Assembly (NCBI RefSeq): GCF_017592825.1
Contig: NZ_JAGFMD010000006.1
Location: 124,001-188,000 of the forward strand
Direction: 5' to 3'
Origin: Roseivirga sp. E12
GTDB lineage: Bacteria > Bacteroidota > Bacteroidia > Cytophagales > Cyclobacteriaceae
Length of the DNA: 64,000 bases
Part shown: positions 25,846-35,700 of the stretch, one piece after another
Numbering within the stretch: position 1 is the stretch's first letter
Layout of the letters: the number at the start of each line of letters is the position of its first letter
The notes under the pieces: generated by a model
What the model was told of the DNA's origin: nothing
The model's database searches: none
Seen by the model: only the letters and a program-made list of their open reading frames with translations
Made by a program: the position numbers and the translations under genes

Positions 25846-26739
25846 TCAGTCTTCTAGCATGGTTATAAGGTCATCCACACCTGTTATTAGTAAGACATTG
25901 TCTGGGTACTCCAACTCTTCCATGAAGTACGGATTACCCGTAATAAGTATGTTTTGTGATGTAAAAGCCTCTGACAATTCATAGATATATGCTTGGGTGT
26001 CGATTTTAGAAGCTGGGGCCTTTATAAAAGTGAATATTGTTTCTGGCTTTGAGATATCCGTTACATGTTGGAGGTCCCTGAAAGGTATGTCTACCCCTAA
26101 ATAAATACACTGCTTTCCTCTGTTCTTCAATACGTAAGTAAACAAGAGTATCAACAGGTCATTAAACTCTGACTTAGGCAAAAACAGCAAATATTTTTCA
26201 GAATCAGAGCTTGGTATCAATAGTCCGTCAATGGCTACAATTATCTTCTGTCTGATAAGCTGATAAATGAAATGTTCTTGGGCAGTAGAAACTTCACCAA
26301 TTCTCCACATTACCCCAATTCTTTTTAGAAAGGGGTAGATAATTTTGACCAGGGTCTGTTCAAAACTTCTTTGAAGTAAGCTCGATGCCAAGATTTTCTC
26401 AAACCTACGCTCATCCAAATCCAACATAGCGATCACCAACTCGTTAATTATTGAGTTAACCTGATGATCTTCTTTCGTAGGATATCCTTTGTCGATAATA
26501 TCTCTCAGGGCCTCATTAAACTCCTCTTGTGAAAACCCACAGATTTGAGAAATTCGAAAACCATTTTCGACTAGTAGTGAAACATTAAGCAGGTATTTCA
26601 ACTGCTCATCGTCATAAAATCGGATATTGGTTTCAGTCCTTTGAGGCTTTAGCAATTGATATCTTTGCTCCCATATGCGAATGGTATGGGCCTTTATACC
26701 AGAGAACTTTTCCAGATCCTTTATGGAGTATTTTATCAC
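25846..26739 (-). CDS. MerR-family regulator with CarH/LitR-like cobalamin-type domain
   Basis: 297 residues. The N-terminal MerR winged helix is clear (YSIKDLEKFSGIKAHTIRIW, then NIRFYDDEQLKYL). The middle helical bundle retains the W-x9-E-H signature of AdoCbl-sensing CarH (WRIGEVSTAQEH). The following Rossmann-like domain would carry ExHxxG with the cobalt-ligating His, but here the segment reads SEFNDLL, with Asn in place of His. CarH-type repressors control carotenoid synthesis in response to light through AdoCbl; this one may bind B12 differently or not at all. No carotenoid genes are in the window. It begins 69 bases after the TonB-protein gene. Confidence 0.85.
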   Translation of the reverse strand: MIKYSIKDLEKFSGIKAHTIRIWEQRYQLLKPQRTETNIRFYDDEQLKYLLNVSLLVENGFRISQICGFSQEEFNEALRDIIDKGYPTKEDHQVNSIINELVIAMLDLDERRFEKILASSLLQRSFEQTLVKIIYPFLKRIGVMWRIGEVSTAQEHFIYQLIRQKIIVAIDGLLIPSSDSEKYLLFLPKSEFNDLLILLFTYVLKNRGKQCIYLGVDIPFRDLQHVTDISKPETIFTFIKAPASKIDTQAYIYELSEAFTSQNILITGNPYFMEELEYPDNVLLITGVDDLITMLED

Positions 26740-26808
26740 TTCGATAGTTATCTATGAAAAGATACACAAAAGCTAATCAATACTACTTGAATAAAGATGT
26801 GAATGGGC

Positions 26809-27591
26809 CTACTTTACCCTAAAGTTAACTTTGAACCTCAGGTTACTGTCTACTGCAGAACCATTGAAGCTGGCGGGTTGCCAATTTTGATAAAGCTTAA
26901 GTACTCGGATAGCCTCGTTATCGAAGGCCTGCCCCATTGATTTTCTAATCTTAAAATTCTCAGCTTTTCCTTCTTTGTTGATGGTCCAAAATACTTCCAC
27001 ATAACCTTCCAAAGCTTCTTTTTCCTCCGTCTCTTCATTGATACCCACACCAATTGGATCGACAGGATATTTCAATTCCCGATCAACAAAGTCCTTGAAA
27101 GTTTGAAAGTCTGGAAGAGGTCTTGCCTCAACGATGATATCTTCTGCTTTTATACTATCAGCGCTATTGTTGCTGGTCACTACAGGAACACTCACCTTTT
27201 TAGGCTTTTTCGTCTGAAGAGGAGCTGGCTGAACAGCATTCGCATCCAACGAATCCACTTTGGCAGCAACAATTGTCTCCTCCTGAGTAACCGAGTCCTT
27301 CTCAACTGGTAAGAGTTCTTCTATGGCTTGTGATTCAGGCTGAGGGCTAGAATCACCACTACTTTTCAATAGATCAGTATTGGTTGCTACCACAACAGCC
27401 GCTGTCACCACAACGGTAGATGTACCCGCAACAACTGCAGTACTCACTTTGGTACCCAGTTTTAGTAAAGCAGAACCTATTTTAAATCCTGCCCAAATTG
27501 ACGCACCTTTTACCACACTATCAAAGTTCATATGAGCCTTGATATCAGCTGGTGTCAATTTCTTTGCCTTATTTACAAAATTGTATTTCAC
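26809..27591 (-). CDS. Membrane protein with C-terminal TonB domain, sigma-factor partner
   Basis: 260 residues starting at a GTG that overlaps the sigma gene stop by 4 bases (GTGA). Residues 45-70 form one transmembrane helix (VVAGTSTVVVTAAVVVATN). The region after it is a Ser/Pro/Glu-rich spacer, and about 165-260 is a TonB C-terminal domain (EGYVEVFWTINKEGKAENF ... VLKLYQNWQPASFNG). The short N-terminal cytoplasmic part may contact the sigma factor. It is either a TonB-like energiser or, more likely from its coupling to a sigma gene, an envelope-linked anti-sigma partner. No anti-sigma zinc motif is visible. Confidence 0.78.
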   Translation of the reverse strand: MKYNFVNKAKKLTPADIKAHMNFDSVVKGASIWAGFKIGSALLKLGTKVSTAVVAGTSTVVVTAAVVVATNTDLLKSSGDSSPQPESQAIEELLPVEKDSVTQEETIVAAKVDSLDANAVQPAPLQTKKPKKVSVPVVTSNNSADSIKAEDIIVEARPLPDFQTFKDFVDRELKYPVDPIGVGINEETEEKEALEGYVEVFWTINKEGKAENFKIRKSMGQAFDNEAIRVLKLYQNWQPASFNGSAVDSNLRFKVNFRVK

Positions 27592-28157
27592 GATGTTCTT
27601 CGCTTAAAATGCTTTTTCAACCTCTTCAAAATTCTGTAAGTACGGGTTTTGGCATTGCCCTCCGTAATGTCCAGAATATATCCTATCTCCGCAAAGCTCT
27701 TTCCTTCGAAAAATCTAAGTTCTATTAACTCAAGTTCCGCTGGCTTTAACTTTTCCAACACCTCTGGTAACATTGTTAACCAAAGTTCCTTTTCATTATC
27801 ATCTATCTCTATCTCGAAGACAATGTCATGAGAGACATAGTTTTCAAGCGAAACATATCGCTGTTTTTTTTGCGACCTGAAATAGTCATAACAGCTATTA
27901 AGTGCAATCCTCGCCAACCAAGCCGACAAAGGATAGCCTTGAAATTTATAATCATTCAAGTGAGATAAAGCCTTTCCGAATGCTTCAGAAGTAATATCTC
28001 CTGCCAAATCAGTATCCTGAACCCTAGAAAACACCAACCTGTACACTTGCTCGAAGTACTTCTTGTAAAGAGGCTCAAAAAAACGCTTGTCTTTTTTCGC
28101 CTTTTCAATCAGCTCGATCTCTGTGTACTCTGATATGTTCGATTTGGTCAAGATCAC
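27588..28157 (-). CDS. ECF-type RNA polymerase sigma factor
   Basis: 189 residues. Region 2 reads FEPLYKKYFEQVYRLVFSRV with DLAGDITSEAFGKALSHL, and region 4 reads KLKPAELELIELRFFEGKSF followed by a helix-turn-helix (AEIGYILDITEGNAKTRTY). Translation probably starts at the GTG at 28155-28157. The stop overlaps the start of the TonB-domain gene, so the two are translationally coupled. ECF sigma factors direct polymerase to a small regulon in response to an envelope signal. The target promoters are not evident from this window. Confidence 0.9.
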   Translation of the reverse strand: MILTKSNISEYTEIELIEKAKKDKRFFEPLYKKYFEQVYRLVFSRVQDTDLAGDITSEAFGKALSHLNDYKFQGYPLSAWLARIALNSCYDYFRSQKKQRYVSLENYVSHDIVFEIEIDDNEKELWLTMLPEVLEKLKPAELELIELRFFEGKSFAEIGYILDITEGNAKTRTYRILKRLKKHFKRRTS

Positions 28158-28346
28158 CCTAGGTTATGACTGTGGCATTGAATAATTTGGACTTAAAACG
28201 CTTTCACAACTAAAAGGAACACGGCAAGCTAATATTTTTGAATCAATTACGTAACCTATTACATAAGTAATTCTGTGTAAAAGACTTTCCAGAAGATTGT
28301 CCGAAGTTTAAACCAATTTTAGTTTTATCGTGTTCACAAGTGACTT

Positions 28347-29444
28347 ATGAAGGGATATAGATTTTCGAAATTCATTCCTCAGAAAGCACAAGGAGAATCT
28401 GCTTTCGACAACCTATTAAATATCTTTCTCCAGCTCATTAGCATCACTGGCGGTGATGTATCTGAGGCATTATCTTGGTTAACCAATGTTGATAAGCAAT
28501 ACAATATCACTGATGGCCAATATGGGATTGGAGATTTCATAGAAGACCTAAAAGACAAAGGCTATATCACCGAAGAAAATAAAGAAGGTAAGTTTGAAGT
28601 AACAGGCAAAACAGGTCAGGAAATCAGAAAGTCTTCTTTAGAAGAAATTTTCGGCAAACTGAAAAAAACAGGCAAGGGACAGCATAAAACGAATTTTTCA
28701 GGTACTGGAGATGAGTCAGGCACAGACCGAAGACCTTTTGAGTTTGGTGATTCTATTCAGCAAATTGCCATGACGGATTCCATTAGGAATGCACAGATCA
28801 ATCATGGTTTTGGAGATTTCATGATGACCGAAAATGATCTGGAGGTAATCGAAACAGAGTACAAAACACAAACCTCCACTGTATTGATGATCGATATCTC
28901 ACACTCTATGATCTTATATGGTGAGGATAGAATTACACCTGCCAAGAAAGTGGCAATGGCCCTAGCAGAGCTGATCACAACTAAATATCCAAAAGACACT
29001 TTAGACGTCATTGTTTTTGGCAATGACGCCTGGCAAATAGAAATCAAAGACCTGCCCTATTTGCAGGTTGGACCATACCATACCAATACCATATCGGGTT
29101 TAGAATTGGCAATGGATATTCTTCGGAGAAGAAAAAATGCCAACAAGCAGATTTTCATGATCACAGATGGCAAGCCTACCTGCATGAAAGTCGGCATCAA
29201 GTACTATAAAAATGCCTTTGGATTAGACCCCAAGATCATGAATAAGACATTGAATTTGGCCACTCAATGTCGAAGATTAAACATTCCTGTCACCACATTT
29301 ATGATTGCTTCCGATCCTTATCTCAAGCAGTTTGTACAGGAGTTTACTACAGCTAATAATGGCAACGCTTATTACAGTAGCCTGAAAGGGCTAGGTCATA
29401 TAATTTTTGAAGACTACAAACGCAATCGTAGAAAAAGATTCTAG
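28347..29444 (+). CDS. VWA-domain protein (partner of MoxR-like ATPase)
   Basis: 365 residues. The von Willebrand A domain occupies about 170-345: TVLMIDISHSMILYGEDRIT carries the MIDAS DxSxS motif, and FMITDGKPTC is the later metal-site strand. The N-terminal 150 residues are helical and charged. It overlaps/abuts the MoxR-like ATPase gene, whose ATG follows its TAG by one base. VWA-MoxR pairs act as chaperone-like assembly or metal-insertion machines; the client here is not known. There is no signal peptide, so it is cytoplasmic. Confidence 0.88.
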   Translation: MKGYRFSKFIPQKAQGESAFDNLLNIFLQLISITGGDVSEALSWLTNVDKQYNITDGQYGIGDFIEDLKDKGYITEENKEGKFEVTGKTGQEIRKSSLEEIFGKLKKTGKGQHKTNFSGTGDESGTDRRPFEFGDSIQQIAMTDSIRNAQINHGFGDFMMTENDLEVIETEYKTQTSTVLMIDISHSMILYGEDRITPAKKVAMALAELITTKYPKDTLDVIVFGNDAWQIEIKDLPYLQVGPYHTNTISGLELAMDILRRRKNANKQIFMITDGKPTCMKVGIKYYKNAFGLDPKIMNKTLNLATQCRRLNIPVTTFMIASDPYLKQFVQEFTTANNGNAYYSSLKGLGHIIFEDYKRNRRKRF

Positions 29445-29445
29445 T

Positions 29446-30966
29446 ATGAATTATAAAGAATTGACAACAGATCAATTACTATCCATAAACACATTAAAGG
29501 GACTCAAAGCGGCAGGCTATCAAAGTAAGTCGATCAAAGATGAGCTCCGTGATAACCTAATCGCAAAACTTGAAAACAGAGAGCCCACTTTCGAAGGTAT
29601 TTGGGGTTACGAAGATACCGTAATTCCAGACATCGAACGTGCCATTCTCTCGAAGCATAACATGAATTTGTTAGGCCTTAGGGGTCAGGCCAAAACTAGG
29701 ATTGCCCGGCAGATGACGGAGTTATTGGACGAGTATGTTCCGTTTATTGAAGGCTCGGAATTGAATGACGATCCTATGCATCCAATTACTCGCTTTGGGG
29801 TTGATACCTTGGAGGAAAAAGGTGACGAAACACCTATTGCCTGGCTACATAGATCAGATCGCTATGCAGAAAAACTTGCTACTCCAGATGTATCCATTGC
29901 GGATTTGATTGGTGATGTGGACCCGATCAAAGCGGCAACCTTGAAGCTTCCGTATTCCGATGAACGTGTTATTCATTATGGTCTCGTTCCACGATCGCAC
30001 AGAAGCATATTTGTAATTAATGAATTGCCTGACCTCCAAGCAAGAATTCAGGTGGCACTGTTCAACATTCTTCAGGAAGGCGACATTCAAATCCGAGGAT
30101 TTAAATTGAGGATGCCCCTAGATATCCAGTTTGTGTTCACTGCAAACCCCGAGGATTATACCAACCGAGGTAGTATTGTGACACCTTTAAAGGACAGAAT
30201 CGACAGTCAAATTATAACGCATTATCCGAAAACAAGGGACGTAAGCAAGCAAATCACCACTCAGGAAGCAGATATTAAAGACAATCAAAAGGACAAAGTG
30301 GTAATCAATGAGATTGCCCAAGACTTGATTGAGCAAATCGCCATTGAGGCAAGGGATAGCGAATATGTTGATGAGAAGAGCGGTGTTTCGGCACGTTTGA
30401 CAATTTCGGCATACGAAAACCTAATTAGCGCAGCGGAACGAAGGGCAATTATTAACAAAGAAGCCCAGACTTATATCAGGGTGTCTGACTTTGTAGGCGT
30501 TATACCTGCAATTACTGGAAAGGTTGAATTGGTTTACGAAGGTGAGCAAGAAGGTGCAGGCATTGTAGCCCACAATTTAGTTGGCAAAGCAGTGAGAACC
30601 ATGTTCACTGATCATTTCCCTCAACCCGATGATAAGTCTAAGGACAAATCTGAAAGTCCCTACAAGCCGATTGTGTCTTGGTTTGGTGAAGGTTATACCT
30701 TGGACTTAATCAACGATCTAGCTACAGCGGACTATGAAGCCGGCTTAAATGCCGTGCCTGGTTTAGCCGATTTAGTGAAATCAAAATACCCAAAGGCTTC
30801 ACAACATGAGCGGCTCTTTTTAATGGAGTTTGTGCTTCATGGGCTTGCAGAGTACAGTAAACTGAGCAAAACAGCCTTAGATACCGGCACAAGGTTCAAG
30901 GACCTATTGAGTAGTATGTTTTCTATGCCAGATCTAGATGATTTGACAGACGAAGACCTTGAGTAA
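29446..30966 (+). CDS. MoxR/magnesium-chelatase-like AAA+ ATPase
   Basis: 506 residues from the ATG at 29446 (MNYKELTTDQLLSIN); an upstream start inside the VWA gene is less likely. Walker A is GLRGQAKT. The Walker B-like strand reads FVINELPDLQARIQVALFNI, with Asn where most AAA+ proteins have Asp, as I recall for this subfamily. Sensor 1 is FTANPEDYTNRGSI. The last 100 residues are helical. It belongs to the ChlI/MoxR branch and is expected to power the VWA partner encoded just before it. Confidence 0.85.
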   Translation: MNYKELTTDQLLSINTLKGLKAAGYQSKSIKDELRDNLIAKLENREPTFEGIWGYEDTVIPDIERAILSKHNMNLLGLRGQAKTRIARQMTELLDEYVPFIEGSELNDDPMHPITRFGVDTLEEKGDETPIAWLHRSDRYAEKLATPDVSIADLIGDVDPIKAATLKLPYSDERVIHYGLVPRSHRSIFVINELPDLQARIQVALFNILQEGDIQIRGFKLRMPLDIQFVFTANPEDYTNRGSIVTPLKDRIDSQIITHYPKTRDVSKQITTQEADIKDNQKDKVVINEIAQDLIEQIAIEARDSEYVDEKSGVSARLTISAYENLISAAERRAIINKEAQTYIRVSDFVGVIPAITGKVELVYEGEQEGAGIVAHNLVGKAVRTMFTDHFPQPDDKSKDKSESPYKPIVSWFGEGYTLDLINDLATADYEAGLNAVPGLADLVKSKYPKASQHERLFLMEFVLHGLAEYSKLSKTALDTGTRFKDLLSSMFSMPDLDDLTDEDLE

Positions 30967-30996
30967 TTAGTCATTTTTTAACCTAATATTTACGTG

Positions 30997-31641
30997 ATGG
31001 ACATCACTACAATTCAAAGGTTAGTGACAAAGGGCGAGGGACAGCGATTAGAGTTCAAGAAAAAGGTCAACTTTCCAGAAAAAATCATCAAAGAAATCGT
31101 AGCCTTTGCTAATTCGCAAGGTGGTAGATTATTGCTCGGTATTGATGATGACGGAACGATATCAGGTGCTCGGAATATCGAGGGAGAGGTTTTTGTTTTA
31201 GAAGATACCATAAAGAAGCTTGTGACGCCCTCTCTAAGCTATTCAACCCACATCATCAAACTTAACTCCAAGAAAGGAGTCGCAGTGTTTGAGGTCCCCG
31301 AGGGCCAAAACAAACCCTATAGGGTTAAGGAGCATATTAATGCCGAGCACGGAACAGCTTTCATCAGGTCAGGCGAGGAGAGTATAAAAGCTTCTAAAGA
31401 GATGAGACAAATTCTTAAAAGACGCAATAATGAACGTGACGAGCGTTTCAACTATGGCGAAAAGGAAAGAGTTTTGATGCAGATGATTGAAGAAAATCAA
31501 TTTGTTACATTAGAGGAGTTTGCCAATAGAGCCGAAATTCCAAAATTTATGGCCTCGAAGACGCTGGTAAAGCTGGTTTTGGCCAACTTATTAGACATTA
31601 AACCCGGAGCTGGTTGCGACCAGTATTTTATAAAAGAATAA
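30997..31641 (+). CDS. AlbA_2 (Schlafen-type) putative DNA-binding protein
   Basis: 215 residues from ATG 30997 (a GTG lies one codon upstream). The AlbA_2 domain is plain: EGQRLEFKKKV, then FANSQGGRLLLGIDDDGTIS, then PYRVKEHINAEHGTAFIRSG. The C-terminal 75 residues form a probable winged helix (VTLEEFANRAEIPKFMASKT). AlbA_2 proteins are often regulators or RNA/DNA-binding proteins; no catalytic role is implied. It lies 30 bases after the MoxR gene and 5 bases before the next gene, so it is likely in the same transcript. Confidence 0.82.
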   Translation: MDITTIQRLVTKGEGQRLEFKKKVNFPEKIIKEIVAFANSQGGRLLLGIDDDGTISGARNIEGEVFVLEDTIKKLVTPSLSYSTHIIKLNSKKGVAVFEVPEGQNKPYRVKEHINAEHGTAFIRSGEESIKASKEMRQILKRRNNERDERFNYGEKERVLMQMIEENQFVTLEEFANRAEIPKFMASKTLVKLVLANLLDIKPGAGCDQYFIKE

Positions 31642-31646
31642 GAGTT

Positions 31647-32198
31647 ATGCGCACCATAAGAATTTTCACCTTTCTACTATCATTGGCCCTAATCACAGGC
31701 TTCCAAGCCGAAGCCCAAAGAAAAAAACGAAAGAAGCACGACCCTCAGAAAGCTCAGGAGACTATGACCGAATTCAAAAAGGTTAATTCAGGTATAGCCA
31801 ACTTTTTTGATTCTGCCTTCGGCTATGCAGTTTTTCCTTCAATTGGGAAAGGAGCGATTGGTATAGGTGGTGCAGCAGGAAAAGGAGTTGTCTACAAAGG
31901 TGGTAGTGTAACTGGTGGAGTTAACATGACTCAAATATCCATTGGCTTTCAATTTGGAGGTCAGGCCTACAGCGAAGTAATCTTCTTTGAAAATGCCGAT
32001 GCTTACAACAGGTTTGTTGAAAATGAATTCCAATTTGCAGCGCAGGCCTCTGCCGTTGCCTTAAAGTCAGGAATCTCAGTTGATGCCAAATACACTGATG
32101 GTGTCGCTGTATTTACAATGGCAAAAGGTGGGTTAATGTATGAGGCTTCTGTGGGTGGTCAGCGTTTTAAATTTGTGCCTCCGAATAAGATGAAGTAG
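31647..32198 (+). CDS. Secreted Ysc84-type lipid-binding protein
   Basis: About 183 residues from ATG 31647, chosen because it opens a signal peptide (MRTIRIFTFLLSLALITGFQ). The domain reads FFDSAFGYAVFPSIGKGAIG then GVVYKGGSVTGGVN, the Gly-rich core of the Ysc84/LAS17-binding (SH3YL1 N-terminal, SYLF) family, which binds phosphoinositides in eukaryotes. The bacterial role is unclear. Basic residues follow the cleavage site (RKKRKKHD). It closes the VWA-MoxR-AlbA_2 run; about 130 bases without a gene separate it from the next gene. Confidence 0.8.
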   Translation: MRTIRIFTFLLSLALITGFQAEAQRKKRKKHDPQKAQETMTEFKKVNSGIANFFDSAFGYAVFPSIGKGAIGIGGAAGKGVVYKGGSVTGGVNMTQISIGFQFGGQAYSEVIFFENADAYNRFVENEFQFAAQASAVALKSGISVDAKYTDGVAVFTMAKGGLMYEASVGGQRFKFVPPNKMK

Positions 32199-32330
32199 CA
32201 TTTCTTTGAATATCAGGTCTAAATTGGATGAAGGATTCTTCCAGTTCAATAAGAAAAACTAAAAATAACTATAGTTTTTAGCTTACTTTTCATGCCTTAA
32301 GGCGATTAATTGATAGCTAAAAATAAAAAA

Positions 32331-35300
32331 ATGACCTATTGTTCTCTTGAAAGAGTTTCCTCTAAGACTATCCTCTTCATTCTATTTTCATTTGTGATTA
32401 ACTGTGCTTCGGGACAGACAAGTGAAACTGAGCAAGCCTCTATTTATGCCGAAAAGGCAAGGTCATTCACAAGAAGTCGTCAATTTGATTCTGCAACATA
32501 CTACCTTCAAAAGAGTGCTGAATTTTACCGTTCGACTGACAACACTAAGCTACTCAGCCTAACAGAATCAGAAATCGCAAAGACTTGGCTTTCCAGAGGT
32601 AAACTTGACAAAGCCATTGAAATTTCTGAGAGGGTCATATCAAACAGTGCATCATCTGTTGATGCACTAGTACTAGCATATCAAAATCTTGGGAAAGCGG
32701 CTATGCTTGAATCAAGAGATGCTGCGGCATCTTTGTTAAATAATCATAAGGCCTTGGCAATTACAAGTAGCCTAAGAAGCGCTACTCCCACTCAAATGAT
32801 AACAGCCATAGAGCCCTTAGCTTTAGACCATTATCGACTAAGAAACCTGGATTCCTCTGCATATTACTTTGAGAAGCTTATTTCTTATGCAAGAAAAATT
32901 ACCCCACAAAAACCCAGCGCTGTTGCCAAGCATCAGTTAAATATGATTAACCTTTTACACTTACACTCTAAAACTTCTGATGCTCGAGTCCGACTAGACA
33001 GTGTTAAGGTAATTATAGAATCTCTTCCAATGGTATCTCAGGACGAATATGATGTATCCGCCAATTACTATGCCCAATTAGCATATAACCTCAATAGTAT
33101 GGGTCAAGCAGACTCAACCATATTTGCAAATTTACAAGAAGAAAAAATCAGACAGAACAGCCCAATCAAAGACTCAACTCGTCTTGCCAGAGTACAAGGG
33201 AATTTGGGCAACAGCTATTACAATGCTGGCAACATCAACAAATCTTGGGAATATGTTCAAAAGTCTTTCAATATTAAAAAGAGAATCCTTCCTCGGGACA
33301 ATTACAGCCTTGCTTCTAGCTACCGAATGATGGGTATTCATAGGCTCAGTCAATCATTCGCAATAAATGAAGCACAACAATATTTTGAAGAGGCACTACG
33401 CATTACAAAGAAAAGCTTAGGAAGGGTACATCCATACACAGTAATAGATTTGAGATATTTAGGCAAAGCGTACACTGCATCTCACAATACAGACAAAGCG
33501 TTGGAGGTATACCTAGAAGTTTTGGAAATACAATTGCAGCTAGACAAAGAAGCCAATCTGGTCATTGCGGAGATCTATGCGGACCTGGCAAAAGCGTTTA
33601 GAGAATCAGGGAAATACGAAGACGCTAAAAACTCTTTTGATAAGTATTTTGCTATTACAGACATGATAACAGCAGACATGAGCGCATATGATATCCAAGC
33701 CGAGTCTGGACTTGGTCATCTTTTAATCGAAACGGGGGAAATTGAGGACGGAATTACCCTGTTACAATCAGCAATAGACAAGTCCGATAAATTCTATGGT
33801 CAGCAGCATCAATTTACGGCCTCGATACACAACTTGATTGCAGAAACATACAAGAATGAAGGGTTTTTAGAAAAGGCCTTGGAATCAACCTATAAGTCTA
33901 TTAAGGCCAACAAGTATGACATAATTTTTTTTCAAGAAGAAGCCGTTCCCCTAATCTGGTTAGCAAAAGATAAATCCGAATTCATCATTTCCTATATGCT
34001 CAAATGTAAGATACTCTTGCAACAGGCCATGAACAATAGTGATGCAAAGCTTTGGGAATTAGCTTGGAATAGCTTTGATGAAACAGAAGCACTCCTTCGG
34101 GATTGGATTAAGGAACAAAACAATTCACTTGACATTATAACATTGCAGGAGTATAGCAACAAATTCTACGGGTCTGCGATTGAGGCTTTGTGGATACAAG
34201 ATAGCACCGGTCTAAACCAAGATCATCTACATAAGATGTGGCTATACTCAGAGAAAGCAAAAGGCTTTCATCAGAAATTCAAAGAGCGGAGACGAGAAGC
34301 TGCAACACTAGGTGAGGTTTCCCTTAACCTTTTAGAGAAAGAAGCCCAACTCAATAATGAGATTACCTATCAAAAGTCAATTCTTGTAAATAAAGGAGCT
34401 ATTGATTCTGTTCAATCAAAACTCTTTGACTTACTACTTGAGAAAAGGAATTTTGAATCTGATATGAAAGCAAATTTTGAGGGTAGTTATAGCCTACTAT
34501 ATCCACAAGAACATACGAGCGCCAAAACCTTGTTGAAAGACATCAGAAAGGATCAAACGATCGTTGACTATTTTATTACAGACAGTCACCTCTTTGCCTT
34601 TGTCCTTTCCCAAGAAGGCATTAAACCATTCAAACTTGGTTTAACTAATCAATTGACAACACAAATAAACGACTTCAATGTTTCTTTAATAAAGGACAAA
34701 GGTGAGTCATTTGGCGAAGGTGGATACAAACTATACCAATCCGTTTTAGAACCTTTAGTTAATCATATTTCGAGTAGTTCATTAGTTATCATCCCAGACA
34801 AAGACTTATGGAATATCAATTTTGATTTACTACTCTCTTCAAGCCCGTCATCAACGGATTATGCTAAACATGACTACTTACTCAAAAGATATAGCATTAG
34901 TTATGCTAATTCGGTCTCACTGCTTTTCAAAGAAATTAAAAGAAAAAACCCTCAAAAAACTTTGCTGGCACTCGCTTTTGGTCCCAATGAACAAAGAGAT
35001 ACCGATTTAAAAAACTTTAGAGATTCTCCTAAAGAAAACCTCCCCGGAACGGCAGCAGAAGTTAGAGGCCTGTCGAATTCAATTAATGGAGACTTCTACT
35101 ATGGTCATGAGGCAAGCGAATTTGCCTTTAAAAAATCAGCACCCAATTACTCGGTACTACACTTAGCTCTTCACGGGGAGGTTGATGAAGAAAATCCGGA
35201 TAACTCTAAACTATATTTTACACCTGATACAACTTCTAAAGTAGAAGACAATACCCTACATACTTTTGAGCTGTATCACATGGAATTAAATGCCGAATTG

Positions 35301-35690
35301 GCAGTATTAAGTGCCTGCAATACTGGTTCAGGAAACATCAAGAATGGAGAGGGTATTATGAGCCTCGGTAAAGCCTTTCAATATGCAGGTGTAAAGAGTG
35401 TTTTGCTAAGTCAATGGGAAGTCTCGGATGCTATTGCGCCTGTTATTATGAGTAGTTTTTACGATAACCTGAAGGAAGGTATGAGCAAATCAGAATCTTT
35501 GAGACAAGCCAAATTGGAGTTTTTGAAAAACTCTAATAACATAACATCAAACCCTTATTACTGGGGAAGTTTTTTCATTGTTGGCAATCCAGATCCAATC
35601 AACCTGAATCCCAAGAGTAATCATTGGTATTGGGTTATTGGACTTTTAATGCTAGCTACCTTGATTATCTACAGAAAAAAAATGGCTTAA
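32331..35690 (+). CDS. TPR-CHAT caspase-like protein, membrane-anchored
   Basis: About 1119 residues from ATG 32331 (a TTG at 32310 is possible). It begins with a signal or lipoprotein-like segment (TILFILFSFVINCASGQ). Tetratricopeptide repeats fill about 30-560 (for example AKHQLNMINLL, ARVQGNLGNSYYNAGNINKS). A CHAT protease domain lies at about 720-1080, with the dyad His948 (LHLALHGEV) and Cys996 (SACNTGSG). A C-terminal transmembrane helix (YWVIGLLMLATLIIYRKK) ends in a basic tail. CHAT proteins are caspase-like, often triggered through their TPRs. It converges with an anti-sigma/sigma pair and may be functionally linked, as is common in Bacteroidota. Confidence 0.87.
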   Translation: MTYCSLERVSSKTILFILFSFVINCASGQTSETEQASIYAEKARSFTRSRQFDSATYYLQKSAEFYRSTDNTKLLSLTESEIAKTWLSRGKLDKAIEISERVISNSASSVDALVLAYQNLGKAAMLESRDAAASLLNNHKALAITSSLRSATPTQMITAIEPLALDHYRLRNLDSSAYYFEKLISYARKITPQKPSAVAKHQLNMINLLHLHSKTSDARVRLDSVKVIIESLPMVSQDEYDVSANYYAQLAYNLNSMGQADSTIFANLQEEKIRQNSPIKDSTRLARVQGNLGNSYYNAGNINKSWEYVQKSFNIKKRILPRDNYSLASSYRMMGIHRLSQSFAINEAQQYFEEALRITKKSLGRVHPYTVIDLRYLGKAYTASHNTDKALEVYLEVLEIQLQLDKEANLVIAEIYADLAKAFRESGKYEDAKNSFDKYFAITDMITADMSAYDIQAESGLGHLLIETGEIEDGITLLQSAIDKSDKFYGQQHQFTASIHNLIAETYKNEGFLEKALESTYKSIKANKYDIIFFQEEAVPLIWLAKDKSEFIISYMLKCKILLQQAMNNSDAKLWELAWNSFDETEALLRDWIKEQNNSLDIITLQEYSNKFYGSAIEALWIQDSTGLNQDHLHKMWLYSEKAKGFHQKFKERRREAATLGEVSLNLLEKEAQLNNEITYQKSILVNKGAIDSVQSKLFDLLLEKRNFESDMKANFEGSYSLLYPQEHTSAKTLLKDIRKDQTIVDYFITDSHLFAFVLSQEGIKPFKLGLTNQLTTQINDFNVSLIKDKGESFGEGGYKLYQSVLEPLVNHISSSSLVIIPDKDLWNINFDLLLSSSPSSTDYAKHDYLLKRYSISYANSVSLLFKEIKRKNPQKTLLALAFGPNEQRDTDLKNFRDSPKENLPGTAAEVRGLSNSINGDFYYGHEASEFAFKKSAPNYSVLHLALHGEVDEENPDNSKLYFTPDTTSKVEDNTLHTFELYHMELNAELAVLSACNTGSGNIKNGEGIMSLGKAFQYAGVKSVLLSQWEVSDAIAPVIMSSFYDNLKEGMSKSESLRQAKLEFLKNSNNITSNPYYWGSFFIVGNPDPINLNPKSNHWYWVIGLLMLATLIIYRKKMA

Positions 35691-35700
35691 AAACTCGTAC

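Noticed and set aside
32329-32341. ATGACCTATT at the TPR-CHAT start, similar to the TGAC element of peptide 3
   Set aside because: It coincides with the start codon and has no GGAAT partner at the right distance, so it is probably chance.
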